Part shown: positions 37,787-47,558 of the stretch, piece by piece
Numbering within the stretch: position 1 is the stretch's first letter
Layout: each line of letters opens with the position of its first letter
Source of the DNA: Microcoleus sp. bin48.metabat.b7b8b9.023
GTDB lineage: Bacteria > Cyanobacteriota > Cyanobacteriia > Cyanobacteriales > Microcoleaceae
DNA: 64,000 bases
Reading direction: 5' to 3'
Assembly: GCF_013299185.1 (NCBI RefSeq)
Contig: NZ_JAAFKG010000028.1
Coordinates: 1 to 64,000, forward strand
Notes under the pieces: generated by a model
The model's input: only the letters and a program-made list of their open reading frames with translations
Database searches by the model: none
Told to the model about the DNA's origin: nothing
Program-made: the position numbers and the translations under genes

Positions 37787-38422
37787 CTAGGTTGATAAGA
37801 CTACTAATTGACTCAAACGCTTCATAATTCTGAGAACAGTGTACAAATCATTACCCCGTCTGCGAATATCAAAAGGGTCAGACAAAGCATATAGAGGTAC
37901 TTCTGCCTTCACCAATTTAACAAATATGAAACTTCCTCCAGCATTAATCAGACCGTAGCTGGGTTTATCTGGGTAAGGGTTACATAGCATATAAGCAAGG
38001 ATTTGTGCAAGTCCTTCTTCAATAGAAAATCCTGCTTTTTTGGATTCGATCACCATCACCCAGAATTGGTCTCTTAATACTAAGGTATCCATCTTTCCTC
38101 GGATGATAGTTCCCTCATCTTCGCTAACAATTTCTACAGATGTTTCCGCTTTTACATAAAATGGGGTCAAGTAAAAATCTCCGATAAAAAGCATCGGATC
38201 TAGTACAGACATCCGAATCACATTTTCTAGCAAAGGCGGGTAATTGAGCAAGTTAATATAACCTGCTTTTACTTTGTCTAGAAGTTGCTTGTCTAAGTCA
38301 GTCAGTTCGGGGAGGTTGTCTTGCCATTCGCGAAAAAATTGCTCATCTTCGACTAACTGAATGCCAAATTGATCGATTAGATCGCGGAGGTTTACGGCTT
38401 GTGCTTGTAGGATATTTACCAT
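37787..38422 (-). CDS. PD-(D/E)XK nuclease-like protein of the Dnd island
   Basis: About 211 residues from the ATG at 38422 (MVNILQAQAVNL; a TTG four codons earlier is possible). The central motif GKMDTLVLRDQFWVMVIESK followed by K and then EEGLAQILAYML fits the PD-(D/E)XK core: Asp in the second strand, ExK in the third, and a helix with Gln. Related proteins are often labelled as type I restriction R-subunit-like. It sits between dndD (5 bases away) and dndE, so it is very probably expressed with the modification genes. It could be a nuclease acting on unmodified DNA or a nicking component of modification; the sequence cannot decide. Confidence 0.7.
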   Translation of the reverse strand: MVNILQAQAVNLRDLIDQFGIQLVEDEQFFREWQDNLPELTDLDKQLLDKVKAGYINLLNYPPLLENVIRMSVLDPMLFIGDFYLTPFYVKAETSVEIVSEDEGTIIRGKMDTLVLRDQFWVMVIESKKAGFSIEEGLAQILAYMLCNPYPDKPSYGLINAGGSFIFVKLVKAEVPLYALSDPFDIRRRGNDLYTVLRIMKRLSQLVVLST

Positions 38423-38427
38423 AGATT

Positions 38428-40422
38428 TTACCAAAAATAACCTTCTTCCACAGTGGTTTGGCGTTTGGCAGAGTCGTATTTCAGGATGTAGCTGTGGGCG
38501 ATCGCCTCCAATTCTTGCAGCTTATCATATTCTAATTTGGTAATCTCTGTGTCCGTAGAAAGCAGGATAACTTGGTGGCTGGCTGAGGGGAAATACTTTT
38601 CAACTAGGTGGTTTCTGTGAGATGAGTCGAGGCGGCCCAGGGGAGTGTCGATCGCCACTGGTAACAATCTACCCGATACTCTGGCCAATCCCCACAAAAA
38701 GGCGATCGCCAGCAGTTGTTTTTCCCCAGCCGAAAGTCTGTGTTTGGGTACTGGTTTGCCTTCTGGATCGTAAATTGACAGGCTAAATGTGTCAGTGTCG
38801 ATCGCAACTCTGTGCACTAAATCGGTTTTGTGCAGCAAATAGCGGAAACAGTCGGTAATTTCTACTTCGAGTTTGTTGAGTTTTTTGAGGGTGAGTTTTT
38901 CTTTGAACTGTTTCAGGGTAGCTTGGGCTTTGGCGATGGAGGCGATGACGTGTTGGCTGTTTCTGATGGTGATATATTCGCTGCTGTAGGTTTCCAGTTC
39001 TTTTTGGGTTTTGGCTAATTCTTTCTCTAATTCATCGATGCGGCGGTTGGCTGATTCCAAGTCGGCGGCTGCATCAGCAACTACTTGTTGAGCATTTTTC
39101 ACTGCCAATTCTAGTTTCTCGTAGGCTTCGGGGGAAGCTGCACCTGCGATTTGTCTATCTGTGAAGTCGATTTCTGCTTCGATGTTTTTGATTTCTGCTA
39201 TTTGTTCGGCGGTGGCGGTTTGCTGGGCTGGGATTTGGTAGCTAAGCAGGTTTTCTAGTTGCTGGATGCTATTTTCATCGGCGTTCATCCAGGGCGGAAT
39301 GTCTGTTCCTGCTTGCTGTTCGAGTTCTTGGTCTTCTTGGCGGATAAAGTCTTGAATTTTATCTAGTTGTTGAGCATTTAATGAGATTTCGGCGATATAG
39401 TTCAGCAGGCGATCGCTTCTTTGTTTGATTACATTTTGAGCGATTTTTGCTTGCTGCTGGCTGGCTTCTGTTTCTGCTTGGGTTTTGGCTGCGGTTAGTA
39501 GGGAAGGAATTAGCGCTAGTGGTAGCGTATTTGAGGCTAATTCCATCATGGTTTTACGGGTTTTTTCTGCCTGATTTTTGTAGTCATCTAGTTGTCTGTC
39601 TAGTTGACTGCGATCGGCTGCTATTTTACCACCTTGATAAATAAATTTCTCGGATGCTTGTTGCTGATTTTTTTGAGCTTTCTCTAATTTGGTTTTAAAG
39701 CTGGCTTGTTTTTCTTTTGCATCGGCGGTTTTTTGAGTAATATCCTGAAAAGTTTGTTCGATTTTTTCTAAAGCGGCCAAGTCTTTTTTGTCCGCAATTG
39801 CTTTGCGTTTTCGACTAGCTAATATTTCTAAATCAACGGCGAGGCGTTCTGCTAATTCTAAACCTAAAAGAGATTTAATTGCCCCAACGACAAACTCGGG
39901 GGGGGTTTCAAGTTCTGCTAATTCTTTGACTTGTTCGCCATCAAACAGAAATAGGTTGGATATGCCGACTGGTAAAAGGGTTTCGATATATTCATCCCAG
40001 GTTTTAGTAATGGCTTTATCTGACCACCAATCATTGACTACTTCACTATATATGAGAATGCTTAAGTTATCTTTGGTGTCATTTTTTGTCCAGTATCTGA
40101 CTATTTTGTATTGGGTTAATTTGTCGTCTTGGACTTGTTCAAATATTAATTCGACGCGGGTATCGTCTAATGGTGGAGTGTGGCGGTTGACTGATTGATT
40201 CAGAAAGTCGCTGTAGCTTAAATTTCCTCTGGTGGAACATTGGGCTCTGCCGCCGTAAAGGGCGAGGCGAATGCCGTCTATGAGGGTGGTTTTGCCGCCG
40301 CCATTCATGCCGCCAAATAGGACGATCGGGCAGGGATTTCCGTCTTTTTCGGGGCGGAGATTGATGGTTTGGATGCCTGCGTAGGGGCCGAAGTTTTTGA
40401 GGACGAGTTCGAGGAATTGCAT
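38428..40422 (-). CDS. dndD: DNA sulfur modification protein DndD, SMC/Rad50-like ATPase
   Basis: 664 residues. Walker A GGMNGGGKTT at 37-46, long coiled-coil arms (about 200-500, rich in E, K, Q), ABC signature LSAGEKQLLAIAF and Walker B LLPVAIDTPLGRLD near the C-terminus. The segment SNLFLFDGEQVKELAELETP is characteristic of DndD. The protein is the ATPase of the DndCDE modification complex and may supply energy for DNA structural change or nicking. ATG at 40422; upstream lies a gtagat triplet repeat and then the palindrome/transposase insertion that separates it from dndC. Confidence 0.93.
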   Translation of the reverse strand: MQFLELVLKNFGPYAGIQTINLRPEKDGNPCPIVLFGGMNGGGKTTLIDGIRLALYGGRAQCSTRGNLSYSDFLNQSVNRHTPPLDDTRVELIFEQVQDDKLTQYKIVRYWTKNDTKDNLSILIYSEVVNDWWSDKAITKTWDEYIETLLPVGISNLFLFDGEQVKELAELETPPEFVVGAIKSLLGLELAERLAVDLEILASRKRKAIADKKDLAALEKIEQTFQDITQKTADAKEKQASFKTKLEKAQKNQQQASEKFIYQGGKIAADRSQLDRQLDDYKNQAEKTRKTMMELASNTLPLALIPSLLTAAKTQAETEASQQQAKIAQNVIKQRSDRLLNYIAEISLNAQQLDKIQDFIRQEDQELEQQAGTDIPPWMNADENSIQQLENLLSYQIPAQQTATAEQIAEIKNIEAEIDFTDRQIAGAASPEAYEKLELAVKNAQQVVADAAADLESANRRIDELEKELAKTQKELETYSSEYITIRNSQHVIASIAKAQATLKQFKEKLTLKKLNKLEVEITDCFRYLLHKTDLVHRVAIDTDTFSLSIYDPEGKPVPKHRLSAGEKQLLAIAFLWGLARVSGRLLPVAIDTPLGRLDSSHRNHLVEKYFPSASHQVILLSTDTEITKLEYDKLQELEAIAHSYILKYDSAKRQTTVEEGYFW

Positions 40423-40505
40423 TGTAGATGTAGATGTAGATGTTGTTGGTTGGTGGGATGAGAGTTGGTGGGTGCGATCGGGGTCGATCGGTGAGTCTCA
40501 TAATC

Positions 40506-40640
40506 CGACAGGGATTGAAATCCCTGTCTCATAGCGAAAGTCCTCTTAAAGAGGACTGAAGTCGGCGATCGTTTGATTTGGTTCTTCAGTCGGTTTTAAC
40601 CGACTTTCGCTATGAGACGGGGATTTCAATCCCCGGCGGA
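40506..40640. repeat. Composite palindromic element downstream of the IS200-like gene
   Basis: Left part has GGGATTGAAATCCC and GTCTCATAGCGAAAGTC; right part has the exact complement GACTTTCGCTATGAGAC and GGGATTTCAATCCCC. Together they make a nested inverted repeat of about 57-base arms around cgatcgtttgatttgg. Two further short hairpins (cctcttaaagagg and cggttttaaccg) sit inside. The same element flanks the transposase gene on its other side (41268-41534). Confidence 0.88.
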
Positions 40641-40720
40641 CTGCGGGTAAAACCGATCGCCCGTAAGAGTCCGGATAGCAGGAGATGCCAAAAATCGGGG
40701 AGTCTGCCAATATTTTTCAA

Positions 40721-41179
40721 TTAATTCTCTGGTGAATTTGGGTGCCACCGGGTGGGTGAATCGTCTTGATGAGTCATTTGTTCGAGATGTGAGTTTGTGG
40801 TTTTTTGCAAGTGATGTTCCTTTTGATTAATAACATAAGCGACTGCTTGTTCGAGTTGTCTTTGTCCTAAAGAAAATACTCCGTATCCCTCTTGCCACGC
40901 AAATTTATTGGAATTTTGTAAAGTTTGATTGAGATAACGGCTGCTACTACCTTTAATATTTTTAACGAATTCAGCGATCGATTGTGTCGGAGGAATAGAA
41001 ACTATTAAATGGATGTGATTTTCTGTGCCGCCGATCGCATGGAGGATGCAATTGAGAGTGTCTGCTTTGCCGATGATATAAGAGTAAAGTTCTGTTTCTT
41101 TTGCGGGAGATATGAGAGGCTGTCGCTCTTTTGTTGCCCAAACTAAATGATAGTACAGCCGCCACATTGCCATAAGCAT
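40721..41179 (-). mobile_element. tnpA: IS200-like Y1 (HUH) transposase
   Basis: 152 residues. HUH motif in ENHIHLIVS (near 60-66), the Y1-family WATKERQPLI opening and the catalytic region FAWQEGYGVFSLGQRQ with the Tyr. Y1 transposases cut and join single-stranded DNA at hairpin ends. There is no tnpB beside it. Related palindromes lie on both sides, as with REP-associated (RAYT-type) transposases. It sits between dndC and dndD on the same strand, so the whole 1.1-kb block is an insertion in the dnd operon. The last 25 residues are extra and hydrophilic. Confidence 0.88.
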
Positions 41180-41267
41180 TTTTCCTTTTTTTAGGTAGAT
41201 ATCAGCGAATACTCAAAGTTCGATCGGGGGCGATCGGGGTCAATCGCGCTTTTTGTCAGTCCGACAG

Positions 41268-41534
41268 TCCGACAGGGATTGAAATCCCTGTCTCATAGCG
41301 AAAGTCCTCTTAAAGAGGACTGAAGTCGGTAATTGTGGAATTTGGCCCTTCAGTCGGTTTTAACCGACTTTCGCTATGAGACGGGGATTTCAATCCCCGG
41401 CGGACTTGTAAGTAAGCCCGATCGCCAATTATCGAATTGAGCTATTCAGTCGGTTTTAACCGACTTTCGCTATGAGACGGGGATTTCAATTCCCGGCGGG
41501 TTTGTGGATAAGCCCGATCGCCAATTATCGACAT
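41268..41534. repeat. Composite palindromic element upstream of the IS200-like gene
   Basis: Bases 41268-41404 are nearly identical to the element at 40506-40640, in the same orientation. A second copy of its right half follows at 41443-41500, and both are followed by the direct repeat aagcccgatcgccaattatcga (41415-41436, 41511-41532). The last copy ends at the dndC stop codon. Confidence 0.88.
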
Positions 41535-43222
41535 TATCCTAATTTTTCCTCTTTTCCCCCTCCGATATCTGGAGTTGAATATTTGATATCCGCCCAAGAT
41601 AACTGCTTGTCTTCGTTGCTGCTGCTTTCAAGTTCTTGTTTGAGTTTGGCAATATCGACGGTATCGGATTTTGCGGAAGTGTTAGTTTGGGCGATCGCAT
41701 TTTTGACTTGCTGAATATTCAGGGCCGGATTTGCCTTGACATCTTCCACCGCTTTTTTGAGATTCCGTTGATAGTGGGCGTTGCTAATGGCTTCTTCCTG
41801 CGATCGCGAACTGGTTTCAAAACATTTGTCCAAATCGGCGTAAATGCCTGTACGGCGGGGTTTGGTGTAGTATTGGCGTTCCGTATCCAGGAGTTTTGCC
41901 ATCAATTCCAAGTGCATTTTGTCCTCGCACATTTCTTCGAGTACAGTCCATTCATCGCTACCGAGGAGTTTTCTTTCGGCGGCGGGGCGGGAATCTTCAA
42001 AGGGTTCCCCCGTGACTTCTTGATAAATACGGGGCAAACTGTCATCAAATTCGTGCTTTTGTTCCAGCCAAATGCGGCGGATTTCGCTAAGTTCTTCCGG
42101 GGTAATTAAGGTGATGTCGCGCATTTCTAAGGGGGCGGTTTTGCGGATGTGGGTTTGTGCTTCCAAGACTCGTCTCAGCCAGTGTTCTCGCCAGAATTTG
42201 GTGTAGGGCCCTGGAATGGGTTCGACGGAGGTTGTGTCGTCGCCCATGTTGCGTTCAAACAGTTCTACTCTACCGTAGATGCGACGGAAGTCTCTTTTTG
42301 GGCGATCGTCTTTAATGTCTAATTCGTTGCGAATATCAAGTAGAGGCTGCATCCATTCTTTCTCTTCATCATTCAAGATCATTGCCTGCATAGACTTATC
42401 TTGGTCTACCATTGTACAAACCCAGCAGCCAAATCGAGAGTCTCCACAACTTGGGGTAGAAGTATCAACAACTAGAGGGCATTCATTATCTGCTGTTGCA
42501 CCACGATACATGGTAAACAAGTCTTTATTGTCACCTCCCCAAGGGTTAGGATACTGCATTAGATAAAGCCAAACTTCATCATCACGCCAATCTTCAACAG
42601 GAGTGTAGATTAGAGAGTTAATCAAACGAGAATTAGGACTCAATCGATCGCGCAATCTACCTACTTCATGCTTTTTCATTGTTGCAGCGCGTTTGCTGCT
42701 TTCAGCCTTGCGAGTACCTAAGACAACAATAGTTTCACCGTGGGATCTCACCATTTCGCGTATAAAATCGTTAACAGGTTGAATTTTCATGCGATCGGTA
42801 CACCACCGAAATCCATTTCGAGGTGCTGGATAGCCTTTGCCAATTAAGCATACCCAGAATGTTTCTTGAACGGAAGGATGAAGCAGATGGGGTTCTACAG
42901 GCATTTTTTGCTGGTTAGCTGCTAGCTTGACCTGTTTAATGCAATTGCGAACCCAGGTAGAAATAATCGGATTTTCTACCAGCGTATCTGTTGAAATTAA
43001 ATGAATTGTTTTTGTGCGTTTTTCTAGTGGCAGTGCTGCGATCGCATTCCATATTAACTGCAATACTGCGCTCGAATCTTTTCCAAAAGATACGCCTAAA
43101 ACCCAGGGAATTTCATCGCTACAATACAAATCCTGAATTTCTTGAGTTAACTTTTCTACATCATCCACTAACTGCTTAACGCTGCGCGGTGGGAATAGTT
43201 GAATCTGTTGAGCTTGTGTCAT
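41534..43222 (-). CDS. dndC: DNA sulfur modification protein DndC, PAPS-reductase-like
   Basis: 562 residues from ATG 43222, which has a GGGGAG ribosome site; the frame is open for 33 more codons but without such a site. PP-loop of the adenine-nucleotide alpha-hydrolase type, GVSFGKDSSA at 43-52, then STDTLVENP, the substrate region FRWCTDRMKI and four Cys (TPSCGDSRFGCWVC and the upstream WCTD/ECPL) able to hold a 4Fe-4S cluster. DndC activates DNA phosphate for sulfur transfer. It is divergently oriented from the DGQHR gene at 43395 (172 bases), so both may share a control region. Confidence 0.95.
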   Translation of the reverse strand: MTQAQQIQLFPPRSVKQLVDDVEKLTQEIQDLYCSDEIPWVLGVSFGKDSSAVLQLIWNAIAALPLEKRTKTIHLISTDTLVENPIISTWVRNCIKQVKLAANQQKMPVEPHLLHPSVQETFWVCLIGKGYPAPRNGFRWCTDRMKIQPVNDFIREMVRSHGETIVVLGTRKAESSKRAATMKKHEVGRLRDRLSPNSRLINSLIYTPVEDWRDDEVWLYLMQYPNPWGGDNKDLFTMYRGATADNECPLVVDTSTPSCGDSRFGCWVCTMVDQDKSMQAMILNDEEKEWMQPLLDIRNELDIKDDRPKRDFRRIYGRVELFERNMGDDTTSVEPIPGPYTKFWREHWLRRVLEAQTHIRKTAPLEMRDITLITPEELSEIRRIWLEQKHEFDDSLPRIYQEVTGEPFEDSRPAAERKLLGSDEWTVLEEMCEDKMHLELMAKLLDTERQYYTKPRRTGIYADLDKCFETSSRSQEEAISNAHYQRNLKKAVEDVKANPALNIQQVKNAIAQTNTSAKSDTVDIAKLKQELESSSNEDKQLSWADIKYSTPDIGGGKEEKLG

Positions 43223-43394
43223 TTTACTAATCTCCCCTTGCCAAGGAGCAACAGTTGTGCTGTGAATTCCACCCGGTGACGCAACATAATTGTTTGCCCT
43301 CGATCGTTGAGCTTTGAGCATAATAGTCTGCTTGACTACTATAACCCGTGATGATTTACAATTAAATATTAACCTTTAAATTAATTTACAAGCT

Positions 43395-44570
43395 ATGGCT
43401 AATGACAGCTCGAATCAGCCAGAACTCAACCCGCGACTAGATGAATTCCTTGAGCCGTACTTCGCCAGATACCACCGTCAGAAGTGCTATCCGGGCTTAA
43501 TCTTTCAGCATGGAAAGCGAAAAATGGTACAATTCAACGTGCCTGCTGATGATTTGCCTACTCTCCTTCAAGCAAAACCTTCTACAAATAACGAGCCTGA
43601 GTCTGGCAAAAATCGTCCAGAGATTAAGGGCCATGCTGAGGAAGTCAAGGAGTACATTCTCAAGCGCGTTAAAAAAGACCAACCCTGGATTGTGGGTACA
43701 CTCACTGCAAATGTCGATCCAGAAAAGATTGAAATTATCGAACTAAGTCGGGGAATTTGCTTAGTAGTTATCCCTCGTGGTGTTAAGTTAGATATTACCG
43801 ATGGACAGCACCGCAAGCGAGCGATTCACGAATTGATTGAGAGTGCTAACGGCGAGTTAATAGGAGATAATGATTTCCCAATTACGCTTGTTTTAGAAGG
43901 CAACTTTAATCAGTGTCAAAGAGACTTTAGAGATATGGCGCAAACAAAAGCGCTGGATAAATCGTTACTCTTGTCCTTTGGCGAAATGGAAGGTAGAATA
44001 GGTATTTCCAAACAGTTAATTGAACAAGTGCCAATTTTTAAGGGCAAAACAGAGAAAGTTAAAGGTTCTCCATCCTCTAAAGAAAAGCGAATATATACAA
44101 TGAATTATGTAGCCAAGGCTGTCAGTTGCGCTTTTGCTAACGATCCCAATAACGAGCTGAAAGATTACGATCTATCAGAATGCTCGGCAGCTATAATTAG
44201 TTGCCTCAATCAATTATTTACTGAATGCAGTCTAACTCAATACATTTATGAGACAGAATCTGATGATTTGACAGTTGATGAAATTGATGACTTTAAAGAA
44301 AATTGTTTACTGGGCAGAAGTGTGGGAATAGAAATATTAGGAAAGTTACTCTACTGCACTTATGATGCTGATAGCTATTGCTTCGATCCAGAACGAGTAT
44401 CAGAACTTGCTCAGCTTGATTGGTCAAGAAAAAGCCATCTTTGGGAGGGAAATGTGGTTTTGTCGGACAATAAGCCAAATAATCTTGTCCGTAACTATAG
44501 AATAACAGCTAGTGTTAATGCTGTAAAAATGGCAGTCAACAAAGTAAAAGCCCATCTAGAATGGATTTAA
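43395..44570 (+). CDS. DndB-like DGQHR-motif protein (first)
   Basis: 391 residues. DGQHR at 136-140 within LDITDGQHRKRAIHEL, the signature of the DndB/DGQHR family. The N-terminal half is the usual mixed fold and the C-terminal half is helical. DndB itself is a transcriptional regulator of dnd operons that binds promoter DNA; the role of DGQHR paralogs is poorly known. It is transcribed away from dndC and ends 6 bases before the end of the dndB gene on the other strand. Sequence outside the motif is unlike the other two copies, so this is not a recent duplication. Confidence 0.85.
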   Translation: MANDSSNQPELNPRLDEFLEPYFARYHRQKCYPGLIFQHGKRKMVQFNVPADDLPTLLQAKPSTNNEPESGKNRPEIKGHAEEVKEYILKRVKKDQPWIVGTLTANVDPEKIEIIELSRGICLVVIPRGVKLDITDGQHRKRAIHELIESANGELIGDNDFPITLVLEGNFNQCQRDFRDMAQTKALDKSLLLSFGEMEGRIGISKQLIEQVPIFKGKTEKVKGSPSSKEKRIYTMNYVAKAVSCAFANDPNNELKDYDLSECSAAIISCLNQLFTECSLTQYIYETESDDLTVDEIDDFKENCLLGRSVGIEILGKLLYCTYDADSYCFDPERVSELAQLDWSRKSHLWEGNVVLSDNKPNNLVRNYRITASVNAVKMAVNKVKAHLEWI

Positions 44571-44576
44571 GCCATA

Positions 44577-45716
44577 TTATCCGCCTGGATTGTGGCACGC
44601 GCGCCCCGCCCGCGATCCATCTGCGGTTTCCAAACCCAGGCGCTTTCTCAAATAATCAGTCATCCAAGTAACACTCGCCCTCGATCGCGAAATCCCCCCT
44701 TTCGCCAAAATCCCACCCTCCCAATCAGGATTAGAAAACGACCAATCAACCTCGCGCAAAGCAGTTAAACGTTCCTCCCAACGATCGGGAAAAACCGATC
44801 GCAAACTCGCCCCAACTTCGCCCAAACTCTCCAGCACAACACTGTGACAGTGCACGCAATTCCGGCGGATTTCCCCCGCCGCCACTTGCTTGTGCAGCAC
44901 TAATTGCCAATCTGGAATAAAACTGCAAACCGCATTCCAATAACTAACCGCCAGTTCTATTTTTTGAGCGAGTTCTTCCTCTTTTTCCTGTTTTGTGGCG
45001 CGGTAACGAGAGGGTTTCGCGTGTTTGTTTGCCTCAATATGACGCAGCAAAGCCATGATAGCACGGTCGATCGCACTTAGCGCAAACAATTTGGGCGATC
45101 GCCCGTTCAAACTCCCCTTCTCCATCTCCGTCAAACAGCGGAACACCTCAACCTGCTTAACAACCGCTTTTACAACCAAAGCCCGATCGCCCCGGTGGTT
45201 GTAAAGTACACTTAGCGACGACTCCAAAGGAACTTGAAAATTGTTCAAATCGGCAAACTTTTGCTGCGATTTTTCCAACCCAATATCAAGAAACAAAATC
45301 AGCGCCACCGTCTCGTATCCCAACTGCGGATTTTCCCTCAAAGCCATCTCAAAAGCCGCGCGCCGGTGCTGTCCGTCATTAATAGTAAACTTAGCATCCA
45401 TCGGCACTCGCAAACGACCGATTTTTCGTTCTTCGGCTTCGTTTCCCACCGCTTCAAAAGTAATATCCGCATCGATTGAAGCAGCGATCGCCCCACAAGT
45501 ATAATTCCCAGAACTTTTGACAAAATAATCAGCAATTTCAGGAATCCGAGTTTGATTCAGCGTGCGTTTTGCCCGCATTTCCGGTGGCAAATCTTCTGAT
45601 TCTAAGGGGAACAATTTCGGTAAAAAACGCACAGGACACATCGACACGTAATATTCACGGCCCGCTTGAATGCCCCGAATTACCGGCAAAATGTATTCAA
45701 AAGAAGGAGTAGACAT
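44577..45716 (-). CDS. dndB: DNA sulfur modification protein DndB
   Basis: 379 residues. Of the three DGQHR proteins this one most resembles standard DndB: it starts with YILPVIRGIQAGREYYVSMCP and has FTINDGQHRRAAFE (DGQHR at 114-118), QKFADLNNF and the SLSVLYNHRGDRA region, with the Cys-containing VHCHSVVLESLGEV helix in the second half. DndB acts as a repressor of dnd expression in studied bacteria and affects modification frequency. ATG at 45716; the promoter region is shared with the divergent third DGQHR gene (45910). Confidence 0.92.
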   Translation of the reverse strand: MSTPSFEYILPVIRGIQAGREYYVSMCPVRFLPKLFPLESEDLPPEMRAKRTLNQTRIPEIADYFVKSSGNYTCGAIAASIDADITFEAVGNEAEERKIGRLRVPMDAKFTINDGQHRRAAFEMALRENPQLGYETVALILFLDIGLEKSQQKFADLNNFQVPLESSLSVLYNHRGDRALVVKAVVKQVEVFRCLTEMEKGSLNGRSPKLFALSAIDRAIMALLRHIEANKHAKPSRYRATKQEKEEELAQKIELAVSYWNAVCSFIPDWQLVLHKQVAAGEIRRNCVHCHSVVLESLGEVGASLRSVFPDRWEERLTALREVDWSFSNPDWEGGILAKGGISRSRASVTWMTDYLRKRLGLETADGSRAGRACHNPGG

Positions 45717-45909
45717 AATTTAGAATTGGGAATTGGGCATCGGGAATGGGAATTAACATTTATTGACTTTTTGTCTGGCTTGTGGTATGTGTCCGGGCTA
45801 TCGCAAGATAAGTTAAGTATTTCACAAATATTTTTAAAAAACAACTGTTGACATAAAATTTAACTCATGATATTTTTGAAAAAATACCCAAATAATATAA
45901 AAACTACCA

Positions 45910-47502
45910 ATGACTACCAAGCCAGCGGATGACCTCGCTAACCAATTTTTGGAAAAAGAAAATCGCGAAAGACAACAAATCGCACTGTTATTAGATAATT
46001 ATTTAGGAAAGGACGATCGCATTTTCGTCCAAAAAACCCAGATGGGAAACAGCGAAGCCTACATCGGTTCAGTCACCCTAGAATGGTTGGACTCCCGCGT
46101 CCGCTTCGCCTCGCAAATGCCGCTTTTCCGGCAAAAGTTCGACCTCCAAACTAACAACATCGTCCGCGACGACGAAACCATTGACGAAATTATCCAGCGC
46201 CCCTTAGATTGGTCGCGCCAAGCAGCCCTCACTCAATATTTAGCAGCCAGAAAATCCCACAAATTCCCCGCAGTTTTAGTAGTTGTCAGTCCCCCGTGGG
46301 TAGACAATCCTCACGCCCAAGAATGGGATGAAAACGGCGTCGCGACTAAATCCGCGGCTGAATTCATATCCTTTGATAAAAATGGGAATTTAGGGCTGTT
46401 GGATGTCTCTCAAAAAGTCTCGATTTTTGCCTTAGACGGTCAGCACCGGCTGATGGGAGTTCAAGGTTTAATGAGTTTAATTAAAACCGGAATTCTGCAA
46501 AGATACAACAAAAACAAAAAACCTGTCGGCGATGCAATTACTCTCGAAGATTTAGCCCAAGAGTATCAAATTGACCCCGAAACAGTGTATAAATTAGCTC
46601 ACGAAAAAATCGGAATTGAGTTTGTCCCGGCGGCTGTGGCGGGGGAAACCCGACAGCAAGCACAGCGGCGAGTGCGATCGATCTTTGTGCACGTTAACCT
46701 GATGGCGGTAACTCTGAGTCAGGGACAGCTAGCATTATTGAACGAAGATAATGGATTTGCCATCTGCGCCCGCAAAATTGCCGTCACCCATCCCTTATTA
46801 AAAGAACAAGATGATAGAAACCCCCGCGTTAATTGGGATAGTGCGACAGTCGCAGCCAAATCAACTGTGTTAACCACATTGCAAGCGCTGCAAGATATGG
46901 CCGGGCGGTATTTAGAACACAAATTCCCGCATTGGAAGCCGGAAAGAAAAGGTTTAATTCCCATGCGTCCGGAAGATGAAGAACTGAAAGAGGGAATAGA
47001 AGAGTTTCATAAATTGTTCGATCATTTAGCAACTTTGCCCAGCTATCAAAGAATTGAAAGCAGCGAAGAAACAGCAGAATTGCGCCGATTTAGTTTTGAG
47101 AAGCCTGGTGGCGAGGGCAATATTTTGTTTCGTCCAGTCGGTCAAATTGCTTTAGCTAATGCTTTGGGAATTCTAGTATTTAGAAAGAAATTGTCGCTGA
47201 CATCTGTTTTCGACAAACTCCGCAGGTATGATGTGGATGAAGGATTTAGCTACATGGAGAATCCTGAGTCTGCGTGGTACGGGATTTTGTACGATCCGAA
47301 TAAAAAGCGAATGCTAGTTTCTGGAAGGGATTTAGCCACGAAGTTAATTGTATATTTGGTTGCGGGAATTGAGGACGATATGGATCGGGCTCATTTGCGG
47401 CAAGCGGTGGCCCAAGCGAGGACTTTTGAGGATAAAGCTGTTAGTTTTAATAGCAGGTTTGTGCATCCAAAAGAGGTGGGATTGCCGCCCGTGCTGAGCT
47501 AA
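45910..47502 (+). CDS. DndB-like DGQHR-motif protein (second paralog)
   Basis: 530 residues, longer than the other two. FALDGQHRLMGVQGL places DGQHR at 176-180. Between the N-terminus and the motif is an extra region with AVLVVVSPPWVDNP, and the C-terminal 250 residues include the SSYQRIE/KPGGEGNILFRPVG region followed by helices. DGQHR proteins of this length occur in Dnd and related islands but without a fixed role. It is divergent from dndB (193 bases) and convergent with the EEP gene. It could regulate a separate part of the island. Confidence 0.85.
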   Translation: MTTKPADDLANQFLEKENRERQQIALLLDNYLGKDDRIFVQKTQMGNSEAYIGSVTLEWLDSRVRFASQMPLFRQKFDLQTNNIVRDDETIDEIIQRPLDWSRQAALTQYLAARKSHKFPAVLVVVSPPWVDNPHAQEWDENGVATKSAAEFISFDKNGNLGLLDVSQKVSIFALDGQHRLMGVQGLMSLIKTGILQRYNKNKKPVGDAITLEDLAQEYQIDPETVYKLAHEKIGIEFVPAAVAGETRQQAQRRVRSIFVHVNLMAVTLSQGQLALLNEDNGFAICARKIAVTHPLLKEQDDRNPRVNWDSATVAAKSTVLTTLQALQDMAGRYLEHKFPHWKPERKGLIPMRPEDEELKEGIEEFHKLFDHLATLPSYQRIESSEETAELRRFSFEKPGGEGNILFRPVGQIALANALGILVFRKKLSLTSVFDKLRRYDVDEGFSYMENPESAWYGILYDPNKKRMLVSGRDLATKLIVYLVAGIEDDMDRAHLRQAVAQARTFEDKAVSFNSRFVHPKEVGLPPVLS

Positions 47503-47558
47503 ATTATGATAATCGGTAGTTCAGGTGTCAATACCACGCCAAAGTTCTGCATACTAAT

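Noticed and set aside
40506-41534. Repeats containing GGGATTGAAATCCC considered as a CRISPR array
   Set aside because: The repeats are long composite palindromes with no regular spacers, and no cas genes are near.
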